A DNA stretch of 64,000 bases from Comamonadaceae bacterium (GTDB taxonomy: Bacteria; Pseudomonadota; Gammaproteobacteria; Burkholderiales; Burkholderiaceae_C), in contig CANKBG010000008.1 of assembly GCA_947479935.1 (NCBI GenBank), forward strand, positions 20,251 to 84,250, read 5' to 3'. Numbering within the stretch: the first letter of the stretch is position 1; every line of letters begins with the position of its first letter. Shown here piece by piece: positions 53,718-61,783 of this stretch. A program made the translations under genes and the position numbers. The notes beneath the pieces were generated by a model. The model saw only the letters and a list, made by a program, of their open reading frames with translations, searched no databases and was not told where the DNA came from.

Positions 53718-53887
53718 GAGGTTTCTCTCAGGGGGTGGTTATTTTCACCAGCCAGTCAGGGTGAATTGCCCTAAACAAGCACTGGACACTGCTGTCGGCG
53801 ACTGTATCATGTTGCAACGCACCAATCTTGAGCCGAGTCACTTACATTGACATGACGGCGGCATAAAATTTCTTGGGAGAGCCCTGA

Positions 53888-54811
53888 ATGGCCAAAATAT
53901 TCATCGATGGCGAAGCTGGAACCACAGGACTGTTGATCCGTGAGCGTCTGTTGGCCATGCCTGAAGTCAATCTGGTGAGCATTGCCCCTGAAAAACGCAA
54001 AGACCCAGAGGCCAAGCGAGAACTGATGGCCCAGGTCGACTTGGTCATTTTGTGCCTGCACGATGATGCGGCCCGAGAGTCTGTGGCCATGGTCGACGCT
54101 TTGTCGGGCCACAAACCCCGCATCATTGATGCCTCCACAGCCCACCGTGTGGACGACCGTTGGGTGTTTGGTTTTCCTGAAATGCAACCTGGTCAGCGAG
54201 ATGCAGTGGTGAAGGCGCAACGCGTTAGCAACCCAGGTTGCTATGCCTCTGGTGCTATTGCCGTCTTGGCGCCCTTGGTCAGTGCAGGGGTCCTACCGCC
54301 TGAATTTTCAGTGGTTTTACCTTCAGTGAGTGGTTACTCTGGCGGCGGCAGAACCATGATTGAAGACTACGAAGCGGCACGAGCCCCCTTGCACGAAGCC
54401 TATGCCTTGAGCCTGCAGCACAAGCATGTGCCAGAAATTATGAAATACAGCGGCCTCACCCGTCGCCCCATTTTCTTGCCCGCTGTTGGCAATTTCCGGC
54501 AAGGCATGTTGGTCGAGCTGCCCTTGTTTTTAGACGAGCTGCCCGGCAAGCCCAAAGTGGCCGATGTTCATGAAACGCTTAGAGCGCACTATCTCAAAAG
54601 CCAAAATGAAGGCGGTTGGGTGAGCGTGGTACCTGCCGAAGAAAATGGCAAGCTAGGTGCCACGGGCAACAACGATTCCAACAAGTTAGAAATTCGCGTC
54701 TTCGGTAACGAGGCCCACAGACATGCCGTGGTCATTTCCCGCCTAGACAACTTGGGCAAAGGCGCCAGCGGCGCTGCCGTCCAAAACCTGAAGCTGATGC
54801 TGGGGCTATAA
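53888..54811 (+). CDS. argC: N-acetyl-gamma-glutamyl-phosphate reductase, short type
   Basis: The enzyme reduces N-acetylglutamyl phosphate in arginine synthesis. The 307-residue protein starts [20 protein letters not shown] and has the catalytic cysteine in [18 protein letters not shown], then [15 protein letters not shown]. This is the shorter of the two ArgC types. GGGAGAG precedes the ATG. No other arginine gene is beside it. Confidence 0.93.
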   Translation: MAKIFIDGEAGTTGLLIRERLLAMPEVNLVSIAPEKRKDPEAKRELMAQVDLVILCLHDDAARESVAMVDALSGHKPRIIDASTAHRVDDRWVFGFPEMQPGQRDAVVKAQRVSNPGCYASGAIAVLAPLVSAGVLPPEFSVVLPSVSGYSGGGRTMIEDYEAARAPLHEAYALSLQHKHVPEIMKYSGLTRRPIFLPAVGNFRQGMLVELPLFLDELPGKPKVADVHETLRAHYLKSQNEGGWVSVVPAEENGKLGATGNNDSNKLEIRVFGNEAHRHAVVISRLDNLGKGASGAAVQNLKLMLGL

Positions 54812-54849
54812 AGCTTGGCTCGAAACCAGGCGTCTGAAAAGAAAGAGTG

Positions 54850-55323
54850 CTAGCTTTCGATGTCTTCTTCAGGGGTACCTGATAGCTTGACCACTTTGCG
54901 AACGACTTCTGACGAGAATCCGCGCGTGAGTAAAAAGCGGTAATGTTTAGCGCGTTCATTTGCGGTGGTTGCAGGCGTGCCAAACTTTTTTTGCCAAATG
55001 TTTTGCGCCCGAGAAAATTCCGATTCTTTTAAATCGAGCATGGCCTGCGCTACGGCGTCAGGCGCCAAGCCCTTGGCCTGGAGCTCTTGCTTGATGCGGC
55101 CATTGCCCAGCTTTGGGGCACGGTGATTGACGACAGACTCTAGAACGCGAGTTTCATCGATGAAGCCTTTGGCTTGAAGATCGTCAAGGACTTGTGCCAA
55201 TTCGCCAGAAACTTCTTCATGCGAGGACAGCTTGCGAACCAGCTCAGCCCGGGAGTGCTCGCGCTGCGACAAAAGCCGCAGCGCACGTCCTTTGAGGGAC
55301 AACTTAAACCCAGGCTGAGCCAT
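54850..55323 (-). CDS. recX: Regulatory protein RecX
   Basis: RecX restrains RecA filaments. The 157-residue protein has three helical repeat units: RALRLLSQREHSRAELVRKL, DLQAKGFIDETRVLESVV and KGLAPDAVAQAMLDLKESE, ending with YRFLLTRGFSSEVVRKVV. It lies 45 bases after recA and is co-oriented, the standard arrangement. Confidence 0.93.
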   Translation of the reverse strand: MAQPGFKLSLKGRALRLLSQREHSRAELVRKLSSHEEVSGELAQVLDDLQAKGFIDETRVLESVVNHRAPKLGNGRIKQELQAKGLAPDAVAQAMLDLKESEFSRAQNIWQKKFGTPATTANERAKHYRFLLTRGFSSEVVRKVVKLSGTPEEDIES

Positions 55324-55368
55324 TGATCAAGGAGCGCAACTGTCAAACAGAATGAAAGGCAGACTTAT

Positions 55369-56397
55369 TTAGGCCGCGTTAACCGCTTCGGCCAACAAAG
55401 GAATGCCCAAAGATTCGCGAACTTTATTTTCAATCTCGGCGGCCAGTTCTGCGTTTTCGCGCAGGAACTCACGTGCGTTATCGCGGCCTTGGCCGATTTT
55501 TTCGCCGTTGTAGGCATACCAAGCGCCGGACTTGTCGATGATTTTGGCTTCAACGCCCATGTCGATGATCTCGCCATGACGGCTGATGCCTTCGCCAAAC
55601 AAAATGTCGAATTCGGCTGTTTTGAAGGGCGGCGCCACTTTATTTTTGACCACCTTGACTTTGGTCTCGTTGCCAATGGCCTCGTCGCCGCGCTTGATGG
55701 TGCCGGTGCGGCGAATGTCTAAGCGCACAGAGGCATAGAACTTAAGAGCATTGCCGCCGGTGGTGGTTTCGGGGGAGCCGAACATGACGCCGATTTTCAT
55801 GCGAATTTGGTTGATGAAGATGACCATGCAATTGGTTTTCTTGATGGTGGCGGTGAGCTTGCGCAAAGCTTGGCTCATGAGGCGGGCTTGGAGACCCGGC
55901 AGTGAGTCGCCCATGTCGCCTTCAAGTTCTGCTTTGGGGGTGAGCGCGGCCACGGAGTCAATGACCACTAAATCAACCGCGCCTGAGCGCACCAAGCTGT
56001 CGACAATCTCGAGGGCTTGTTCGCCGGTGTCGGGCTGGCTGATGAGCAGGTCTTGCAGGTTGACGCCCAGTTTTTGAGCGTATTGGATATCAAGGGCGTG
56101 TTCGGCGTCAACGAAGGCGCATTGGCCGCCCACTTTTTGCATTTCGGCAATCACTTGCAAGGTGAGTGTGGTTTTGCCAGAGGATTCTGGGCCGTATATT
56201 TCAACCACGCGGCCGCGAGGCAAACCGCCAACGCCTAAAGCAATGTCCAGACCCAAAGAGCCGGTAGACACCACTTGGATGTCTTCGATGACTTCGCCTT
56301 CACCCAAACGCATGATGGTGCCTTTGCCGAATTGTTTTTCAATTTGGGCCAGGGCGGCTTGCAGGGCTTTGGTTCTGTCGCTGTTTTGTTCGCTCAT
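55369..56397 (-). CDS. recA: Recombinase RecA
   Basis: RecA is the strand-exchange and SOS co-protease protein. From ATG 56397 (preceded by AAGGAG) the product has 342 residues, with [16 protein letters not shown] (Walker A), [20 protein letters not shown], the L1/L2 loops ([17 protein letters not shown]) and a short acidic C-terminus. A seven-residue upstream extension in the same frame has no ribosome-binding site. A LexA-type box lies about 58 bases upstream at 56455-56474. recX follows. Confidence 0.97.
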   Translation of the reverse strand: MSEQNSDRTKALQAALAQIEKQFGKGTIMRLGEGEVIEDIQVVSTGSLGLDIALGVGGLPRGRVVEIYGPESSGKTTLTLQVIAEMQKVGGQCAFVDAEHALDIQYAQKLGVNLQDLLISQPDTGEQALEIVDSLVRSGAVDLVVIDSVAALTPKAELEGDMGDSLPGLQARLMSQALRKLTATIKKTNCMVIFINQIRMKIGVMFGSPETTTGGNALKFYASVRLDIRRTGTIKRGDEAIGNETKVKVVKNKVAPPFKTAEFDILFGEGISRHGEIIDMGVEAKIIDKSGAWYAYNGEKIGQGRDNAREFLRENAELAAEIENKVRESLGIPLLAEAVNAA

Positions 56398-56454
56398 GAA
56401 ATTCTCCTTGGAAATCAACGGGTTGGAAAAGTCGCAGACAGGCTGTTGATGAAA

Positions 56455-56474
56455 GACTGGATGCTTGAACAGTA
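56455..56474 (-). promoter_or_regulatory. LexA (SOS) box upstream of recA
   Basis: Read on the minus strand, TACTGTTCAAGCATCCAGTC fits CTGT-N8-ACAG with one mismatch in the core (CCAG for ACAG). It lies 58 bases before the recA start, where a repressor would block the promoter. Confidence 0.65.
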
Positions 56475-56537
56475 CTGTAACGGCATTGTCTTTGCCCGTA
56501 AATAGATTTTTTGGTCAGTTTGCTTTACTATCAGCAA

Positions 56538-57056
56538 ATGCCAGTGAATGACAGTTTCAGCCCCCCCATGGCGCCCCATGCAAGCTTGGCCGCCGTCTTG
56601 GACGACCGATGGCGAGAGACGCATTTAGGCCGGCTTTTGGGTCACGGCATGCGCCGATTCGATGCGCGCGTCTTGAGCCTCATGGCCAACAACGATCAAG
56701 TGCCATTGGCGCTTTCCAACTTAGCCGCCAGAGATCAAATCAGTGCGGCACATATCCACATCACACGGCACTTGTCGCTTCAAGGCTCAAGGCTGACTGA
56801 ATTGGCACAAGCTGCCGGCATGACCAAACAAGCCATGGGTAACTTGGTAAATCAATGTGAAGCGTGGGGGTTGGTCAAGCGCGAGAATGACTCACGCGAT
56901 GCACGCGCCCGGCAAGTTGTGTTTACAGAGTCTGGCTTGGCGTGGCTGGCGGCGTTCCAAATGGCGGTGGCGCAAGCAGAGGCAGAATTTAAAGAGGCTG
57001 TGGGGGTGGAAATTGCAACGGTCGTGGCCTTAGGGCTGGAGGCATACAGCATGTAA
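56538..57056 (+). CDS. MarR-family transcriptional regulator
   Basis: This 172-residue protein has a winged helix pattern: ISAAHIHITRHLSLQGSRLTELAQAAGMTKQAMGNLVNQCEAWGLVKRENDSRDARARQVVFTESG, where MTKQAMGNLVNQ is the recognition helix and DSRDARAR the wing. The ligand and targets are unknown. I use ATG 56538; an upstream TTG at 56511 is an alternative. It is divergent from recA. Confidence 0.85.
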   Translation: MPVNDSFSPPMAPHASLAAVLDDRWRETHLGRLLGHGMRRFDARVLSLMANNDQVPLALSNLAARDQISAAHIHITRHLSLQGSRLTELAQAAGMTKQAMGNLVNQCEAWGLVKRENDSRDARARQVVFTESGLAWLAAFQMAVAQAEAEFKEAVGVEIATVVALGLEAYSM

Positions 57057-57211
57057 AAGGTAATGCCGTTGCAAGGGGCAGATCAGGGCTGCAGCGATTC
57101 AAGTCAGCCCAGAAAGATTCACCGCAGAATGCTCAGAGTGGCCTAAAATTTGTCGCAAGCCCTCTCAGGGTTCTAACAAAGCCGATACACGGTTAACTGC
57201 GGGAGACAAAG

Positions 57212-57886
57212 ATGCGCATTTTGATAGCCGAAGACGATCAGGTGTTGGCCGATGGATTGCTGCGGAGTTTGCGCAGTGCAGGCGCTGCTGTGGATCATGT
57301 GGCCAGTGGTACAGAAGCCGATGCAGCGCTGATGACCAACACCGAGTTTGACTTGCTCATTCTGGATTTGGGTTTGCCCAAAATGCACGGACTGGAAGTG
57401 CTCAAAAAATTGCGCTCCCGCGGCTCCACTTTGCCGGTGCTGATTTTGACCGCGGCCGACAGTGTCGAAGAGCGCGTCAAAGGCTTGGACTATGGCGCTG
57501 ACGATTACATGGCCAAGCCATTTAGTTTGCAAGAACTGGAGGCGCGCGTGCGGGCTTTAACCCGCAGAGGCATGGGCGGTGCCACATCGCAAATCAAGCA
57601 CGGCCCCTTGATCTACGATCAGTCAGGGCGTGTCGCGACCATCGACGGTAAAATGGTGGAGTTGTCTGCGCGTGAACTTGGCTTGCTAGAAGTGCTGTTG
57701 CAACGTGCAGGCCGACTCGTGAGTAAAGATCAATTGGTGGAGCGTCTGTGCGAGTGGGGTGAAGAGGTCAGCAACAACGCGATTGAGGTTTACATTCATC
57801 GCTTGCGCAAGAAAATTGAAAAAGGGCCTATTCGCATTGCAACCGTCCGCGGCCTGGGCTATTGCCTTGAAAAAATTCCTGGCTAA
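57212..57886 (+). CDS. Response regulator, OmpR type, TctD-like
   Basis: The 224-residue protein has a receiver domain (MRILIAEDDQ, phosphorylation site Asp52 in LLILDLGLPKMHG, KPF loop) and an OmpR-type winged helix ending EVYIHRLRKKIEKGPIRIATVRGLGYCLEK. It is 104 bases ahead of the kinase gene, and GGGAGACAAAG is its ribosome-binding region. The pair resembles TctDE and QseBC. Confidence 0.9.
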   Translation: MRILIAEDDQVLADGLLRSLRSAGAAVDHVASGTEADAALMTNTEFDLLILDLGLPKMHGLEVLKKLRSRGSTLPVLILTAADSVEERVKGLDYGADDYMAKPFSLQELEARVRALTRRGMGGATSQIKHGPLIYDQSGRVATIDGKMVELSARELGLLEVLLQRAGRLVSKDQLVERLCEWGEEVSNNAIEVYIHRLRKKIEKGPIRIATVRGLGYCLEKIPG

Positions 57887-57990
57887 GGCGTCGAAATAAG
57901 GACTCAGAATGGATGAAGTTGCAGCAATGAGGTCGCATCGCTGAATCGAACCACAGAGCCGATGAATTGCGCCCCTAACACGCTTGGTGA

Positions 57991-59493
57991 ATGAACTCTA
58001 AAAATTGGCAGATGTCTTTTTTTCGCCGCGAACAACGTTCGCTCTTTGGCGAAATTTTGGACTGGATGCTCACGCCGCTGCTGCTTTTGTGGCCGGTTAG
58101 TTTGGCGCTCACTTGGCTGGTGGCGCAAGGCCTTGCCAACAAACCTTTTGACCGTGCACTCATTTACAACGTGCAAGCCTTGGCTCAGTTGGTCAAGCTC
58201 AGCCCGGATCAACACGGTGTTCAATTTAACTTGCCACAACCGGCCAGTGAATTGCTCCGTGCAGATGATGCTGACTTGGTTTACTACCAAGTGATTGGCC
58301 CCAAAGGCGAATTGTTGGGGGGCGATCGTGACTTGCCTCAGCCTCTAGAAGAAGAAAAATTAGGCAGTTATGAGGTCAAAATTCGAGACGATGAAATGCG
58401 CAGTCTTGAAGTTCGTGTCGCCTACACATGGGTGCATTTGGCCGCCGAAAAGACTACTTTGGGCATGAGCCCTGTGTTGGTGCAAGTTGCGGAAACGCGC
58501 GAAAAACGATCCGTACTTGCCACAGAAATTATCAAGGGGGTGATGCTCCCTCAATTTGCCATATTGCCTTTGGCGGTGTTGTTGGTGTGGTTGGCTTTGG
58601 TGCGCGGTATCAAGCCCTTGTCAGAATTGGAAGAGCGAATTCGCGCTAGAAAATCAGATGACCTGAGCCCTTTGGATGAAAAAGCGGTGCCCTTAGAAGT
58701 TGCACCCTTGGTGTCATCGGTGAACGATTTGCTAGACCGCTTGAAAGACTCCATTGCCACTCAAAAAAGATTTTTAGCGGATGCCGCACATCAACTGAAA
58801 ACGCCATTAGCGGGGCTGCGAATGCAAGCAGATTTGGCGCAAAGAAAAGACGCCAGTGAAGATGAACTCAAGCATTCACTGAAACAAATTGGGCGGGCCA
58901 GTGTGCAAGCGACCCACACGGTCAATCAGCTGTTGTCGTTGGCCCGCGCTGAAGGAGGAGGTGCCATTGATTTGCAATCATGTGACATGGAGGCCTTGAT
59001 CAGCGAGGTTCTTCAAGAGTCATTGGCACGCGCCATGGACAAGGGCTTGGATTTGGGTTACGACGGCGTTGACACCGACGACAAGCGCCGCTTTGTGAAA
59101 GTTCAAGGCAATCCGACATTGCTCAAAGAGATGATTCGCAATTTGGTGGACAACGCCATTCACTACACGCCCAGCACACAAGAGCGCCCCGGCGTGATCA
59201 CGGTGCGCGTGTTGGTTGATCCATACAGCCACGCCTTGGCAGTTCAAGTGGAAGACAATGGACCTGGTATTTCAGTGGCAGAGCGCGAGCGTATTTTTGA
59301 GCCTTTTTATCGAACGTTGGGCAGCAACGTGGACGGCTCAGGTTTGGGTTTACCTATCGTGCGAGAAATTGCGCAGCGACATGGCGCCAGCGTTTCAGTG
59401 GAGGTGGCGCACCCAGGACAAACGCCCTCGGGCGCATGTTTCACCATTCGATTTGGACGCGCCAGCAATCAATTCATAACCAGTATGGCTTAA
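57991..59493 (+). CDS. Sensor histidine kinase, TctE-like
   Basis: The 500-residue protein has a hydrophobic helix near residues 28-46 in the context ILDWMLTPLLLLWPVSLALTWLVAQGLANKPFDRAL, the 2CSK-type N-terminal pattern of TctE, a periplasmic domain, a second helix (ILPLAVLLVWLALV), HAMP-like linker, phospho-acceptor FLADAAHQLKTPLAGLRMQ and ATPase motifs NLVDNAIHY, EDNGPGI and GSGLGLPIV. TctE-type kinases sense tricarboxylates or other acids, often together with Bug-family binding proteins. ATG 58012 is an alternative start. Confidence 0.9.
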   Translation: MNSKNWQMSFFRREQRSLFGEILDWMLTPLLLLWPVSLALTWLVAQGLANKPFDRALIYNVQALAQLVKLSPDQHGVQFNLPQPASELLRADDADLVYYQVIGPKGELLGGDRDLPQPLEEEKLGSYEVKIRDDEMRSLEVRVAYTWVHLAAEKTTLGMSPVLVQVAETREKRSVLATEIIKGVMLPQFAILPLAVLLVWLALVRGIKPLSELEERIRARKSDDLSPLDEKAVPLEVAPLVSSVNDLLDRLKDSIATQKRFLADAAHQLKTPLAGLRMQADLAQRKDASEDELKHSLKQIGRASVQATHTVNQLLSLARAEGGGAIDLQSCDMEALISEVLQESLARAMDKGLDLGYDGVDTDDKRRFVKVQGNPTLLKEMIRNLVDNAIHYTPSTQERPGVITVRVLVDPYSHALAVQVEDNGPGISVAERERIFEPFYRTLGSNVDGSGLGLPIVREIAQRHGASVSVEVAHPGQTPSGACFTIRFGRASNQFITSMA

Positions 59494-59514
59494 TTCAAAT
59501 TGGCGCCAATGAAA

Positions 59515-60171
59515 TCAGTCGGGTTTGTACAAGTTCAGTTGCAGACGCTCGCGTTCAATCACTTTCGCCACTGCGGCATCAGCGGCCACTTTTTCGATGT
59601 GTGCCCATAAAGCGGTATAGGAAGTCGGATCAATCCCAGCGATAGACCCCCACCGCGTGAGCGTCAGGGCATACGCATCAAGGGGCCCAATGTGCTTGCC
59701 AGATAGCCAGCCTGATTCGGTTTGCGCATTGCGAGCCATGCCCTCAAGTTCAGACAGCAAGCCCTTGTAGGTTTGGGTGTTGAAGGTTTTCAGTGCGGCT
59801 TGCACGGCCAGGTCATCGCTGAACTTTTGCGGCATGAAAATGTGCGTAAAGGTGGGGTGAACGGTGTTGTTCATCCAGGCCAAAATTTCAATGGCCTTGG
59901 TTCGCGCAACGGTGCCTGTGGGCAAAAATTGAACTTCTGGAAACTTTTGATCCAAGTGCAAAATGATGGCCAGAATTTGCGTAATCACTTGACCGTTGTC
60001 GACCAAAACAGGCACTTGTCCGCGAGGGTTGAGCGCCTTGTACGCTTCGCTGTGTTGCTCGCCCTTGTGCAATTTGACCATGACGGGTTCGTAGTCAACA
60101 CCTGCCAATTGAAGCATGCTGTGAGGCACGAATGAACACGCGCCGGGTGAGAAATAAAGTTTCAAGCTCAT
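59515..60171 (-). CDS. Glutathione S-transferase family protein
   Basis: This 218-residue protein has the N-domain KLYFSPGACSFVPHSMLQLAGVDYEPV with the catalytic Ser/Cys region typical of beta-class bacterial GSTs, PRGQVPVLVDNGQVITQ with the cis-proline, and a helical C-domain with HIGPLDAYALTLTRW. It is convergent with the TctE-like kinase gene. The substrate is unknown. Confidence 0.9.
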   Translation of the reverse strand: MSLKLYFSPGACSFVPHSMLQLAGVDYEPVMVKLHKGEQHSEAYKALNPRGQVPVLVDNGQVITQILAIILHLDQKFPEVQFLPTGTVARTKAIEILAWMNNTVHPTFTHIFMPQKFSDDLAVQAALKTFNTQTYKGLLSELEGMARNAQTESGWLSGKHIGPLDAYALTLTRWGSIAGIDPTSYTALWAHIEKVAADAAVAKVIERERLQLNLYKPD

Positions 60172-60219
60172 GTATTTTTCCTTGTGATGACAACGTTATC
60201 TGAGTTTTTCACGCCAAAT

Positions 60220-60273
60220 TTAAAACAAGGCGTTCAGAACCAGCAAAATCAAAATGAACCAGCGCAGTTTCAA
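60220..60273 (-). pseudogene. Possible remnant of a membrane-anchored gene after birA
   Basis: A TTG overlapping the birA stop (TTGA) opens a 17-codon frame that encodes Lys-Leu-Arg-Trp followed by a purely hydrophobic run to Asn-Ala-Leu-Phe, then TAA at 60220-60222; the frame then continues for seven codons as if the stop were a point change. In related Burkholderiales a SPOR-domain membrane protein often lies in this neighbourhood and starts with this kind of anchor. It may be a decayed copy, or chance. Confidence 0.25.
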
Positions 60274-61046
60274 GTGGTTGATAGAGGACTAACACTCACT
60301 TCTGCGCTATTGACCAAGGTCAGGCCCTCTGCAGTCAAAAGTTGCAATGCGCCGTTGGCATCCACGCCTTGGCACAAGCCTTGAAGACCATCGCTGGTTA
60401 TGACATTCAAACCCTTCAGTGCATCTCGCTCATTGAATTTTGCTTGAAAACCTGAAAAACCCGTGGTTTCAAAAGCCAGTAAAGCTTTGATCAGAGGCTC
60501 TATAACGCGCTCAAGTGCCATGGGCGCGTTAACCCCTTGCCAAAACGCGTCAATCGCGTCAGCGGGCGTTCTGAGGTCGTTTGACTCGGGTTTGTGAATG
60601 TTCAGTCCAACCCCTATGACGGCGTAACTCTGGCCGCCTTGGCTGGTTGCTTCAATCAAAATGCCGCCCAGCTTTCTTTGCTGGCGCCACAAATCGTTCG
60701 GCCATTTAAGCGCCACCTCCGGGCCTAAAGACGCCGCAAGGCTGAGGCCAACAACCAAGGACAAGCCCGACCAACTGCGCGGTTTGAAAGGCAGGCCAAT
60801 GGAGAAAGTGAGGGCGTCGCCTGCCTCGCCCAACCAAGTTCGACCTTGCCGACCCCGCCCAGCCGTTTGTCTTTCGGCCAACAAAAGGAGTGGGTCTTGC
60901 CGACCCTCGCGAGCGCGCCGCATCAGCTCGGTGTTGGTGGAATCAATTTGAGGCAGGATTTCGACGCTGAAACCCGGCAACAGGGGCACAACTGCTTGCC
61001 AGATGGCCTCAGCGGGCCAACGTTGAAGGGGTGCCGCATTGCTCAA
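60270..61046 (-). CDS. birA: Biotin--[acetyl-CoA-carboxylase] ligase
   Basis: This ligase attaches biotin to the carboxylase carrier protein. The 258-residue protein has EILPQIDSTNTELMRRAREG, the adenylate loop AERQTAGRGRQGRTWLGE, LKWPNDLWRQQRKLGGILIE and a C-terminal SH3-like part (LCQGVDANGALQLLTAEGL). It lacks the N-terminal helix-turn-helix of the E. coli type, so it is not a repressor. It ends near a possible remnant of another gene and follows the SET-domain gene by 17 bases. Confidence 0.93.
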   Translation of the reverse strand: MSNAAPLQRWPAEAIWQAVVPLLPGFSVEILPQIDSTNTELMRRAREGRQDPLLLLAERQTAGRGRQGRTWLGEAGDALTFSIGLPFKPRSWSGLSLVVGLSLAASLGPEVALKWPNDLWRQQRKLGGILIEATSQGGQSYAVIGVGLNIHKPESNDLRTPADAIDAFWQGVNAPMALERVIEPLIKALLAFETTGFSGFQAKFNERDALKGLNVITSDGLQGLCQGVDANGALQLLTAEGLTLVNSAEVSVSPLSTT

Positions 61047-61063
61047 TGGATGTCCCGTGTGAC

Positions 61064-61681
61064 TTAAGCAGCCTTCTTTTTAACCGCTTTCAGCTCTTTT
61101 TTGAGCTTCTTGATTTTCTTTTCAATTTTTTTAATTTGACTCGGAATCTTGGGCGTTGCGGGCCGACGCTTGGGTGCCAGCAAGGTTTTGCGGCAATTCG
61201 GACTGCCGCACCAGCAAGGATATTCTGCTTTGAGTTGGGGCGTGTAGGGCTCGTCAATGATGAGGCCGTAGTCGTAATTGAGCTCCTCACCGGCGTGGAT
61301 GTTGCGCAGGGCTTTGATGAAAATCCGATCGTTTTCTTCATCAGCTTCGCAGTTGGGGTTGCAGCTGTGATTGATCCAACGAGAGGAGTTGCCACCATGC
61401 AAGGCGTCAATCACCCTGTCCTCGTTCACATGGAAGTAGAAGGTGTGATTGGGATCCGAGGGGTCGTGGGGGTGGCGCTCTTGCGCCTCATCCCAACTGA
61501 TCACTTCGCCCACGTATTCATAAAGGGTTTCGCCTTCGGCAATGTCTTTGAGCGCAAATACGCCTTTGCCGTGGACGCCAGAGCGACGAACCTGCACCCG
61601 ACGCCCAGGCGCTGGTGAAGCGCTAGACTTGGCGGTTGGCTTGAAAGTCGATTTTGTCGACAGATTATTTTTTTTGACCAC
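61064..61681 (-). CDS. SET-domain protein-lysine methyltransferase
   Basis: This 205-residue SAM-dependent methyltransferase has VHGKGVFALKDIAEGETLYEYVGEVI, RWINHSCNPNCEA (NHSC at residues 104-107), ELNYDYGL and a post-SET cysteine cluster CWCGSPNC at 156-163. The last 37 residues are almost all lysine, with a repeated KKIEK/KKLKKELK pattern, like a DNA- or acid-binding tail. The N-terminus is also basic. Bacterial SET proteins methylate lysines of host or own proteins; the target here is not known. It is 17 bases ahead of birA. Confidence 0.9.
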   Translation of the reverse strand: MVKKNNLSTKSTFKPTAKSSASPAPGRRVQVRRSGVHGKGVFALKDIAEGETLYEYVGEVISWDEAQERHPHDPSDPNHTFYFHVNEDRVIDALHGGNSSRWINHSCNPNCEADEENDRIFIKALRNIHAGEELNYDYGLIIDEPYTPQLKAEYPCWCGSPNCRKTLLAPKRRPATPKIPSQIKKIEKKIKKLKKELKAVKKKAA

Positions 61682-61715
61682 GGCTTGAAAAATTTGTTAT
61701 GGTGAAAACATGTGG

Positions 61716-61766
61716 GCGCGCGTGTGCGCGTGCCCGTGTGTGTACACGTGCGCATACGCGCACGCG
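61716..61766. repeat. Alternating purine-pyrimidine tract upstream of topB
   Basis: Two runs of strictly alternating purine and pyrimidine, 61716-61733 and 61735-61766, are broken by one cytosine at 61734. The second run contains the inverted repeat CGTGCGC/GCGCACG at 61747-61764. Sequences of this type adopt left-handed Z-DNA under negative supercoiling. It lies directly between the SET-domain and topB genes. Confidence 0.7.
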
Positions 61767-61783
61767 AGACCGGATTGTATGAG

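Noticed and set aside
53718..53887. Possible argC and sucC promoters
   Set aside because: Several weak -35/-10 combinations fit equally well; none could be preferred.
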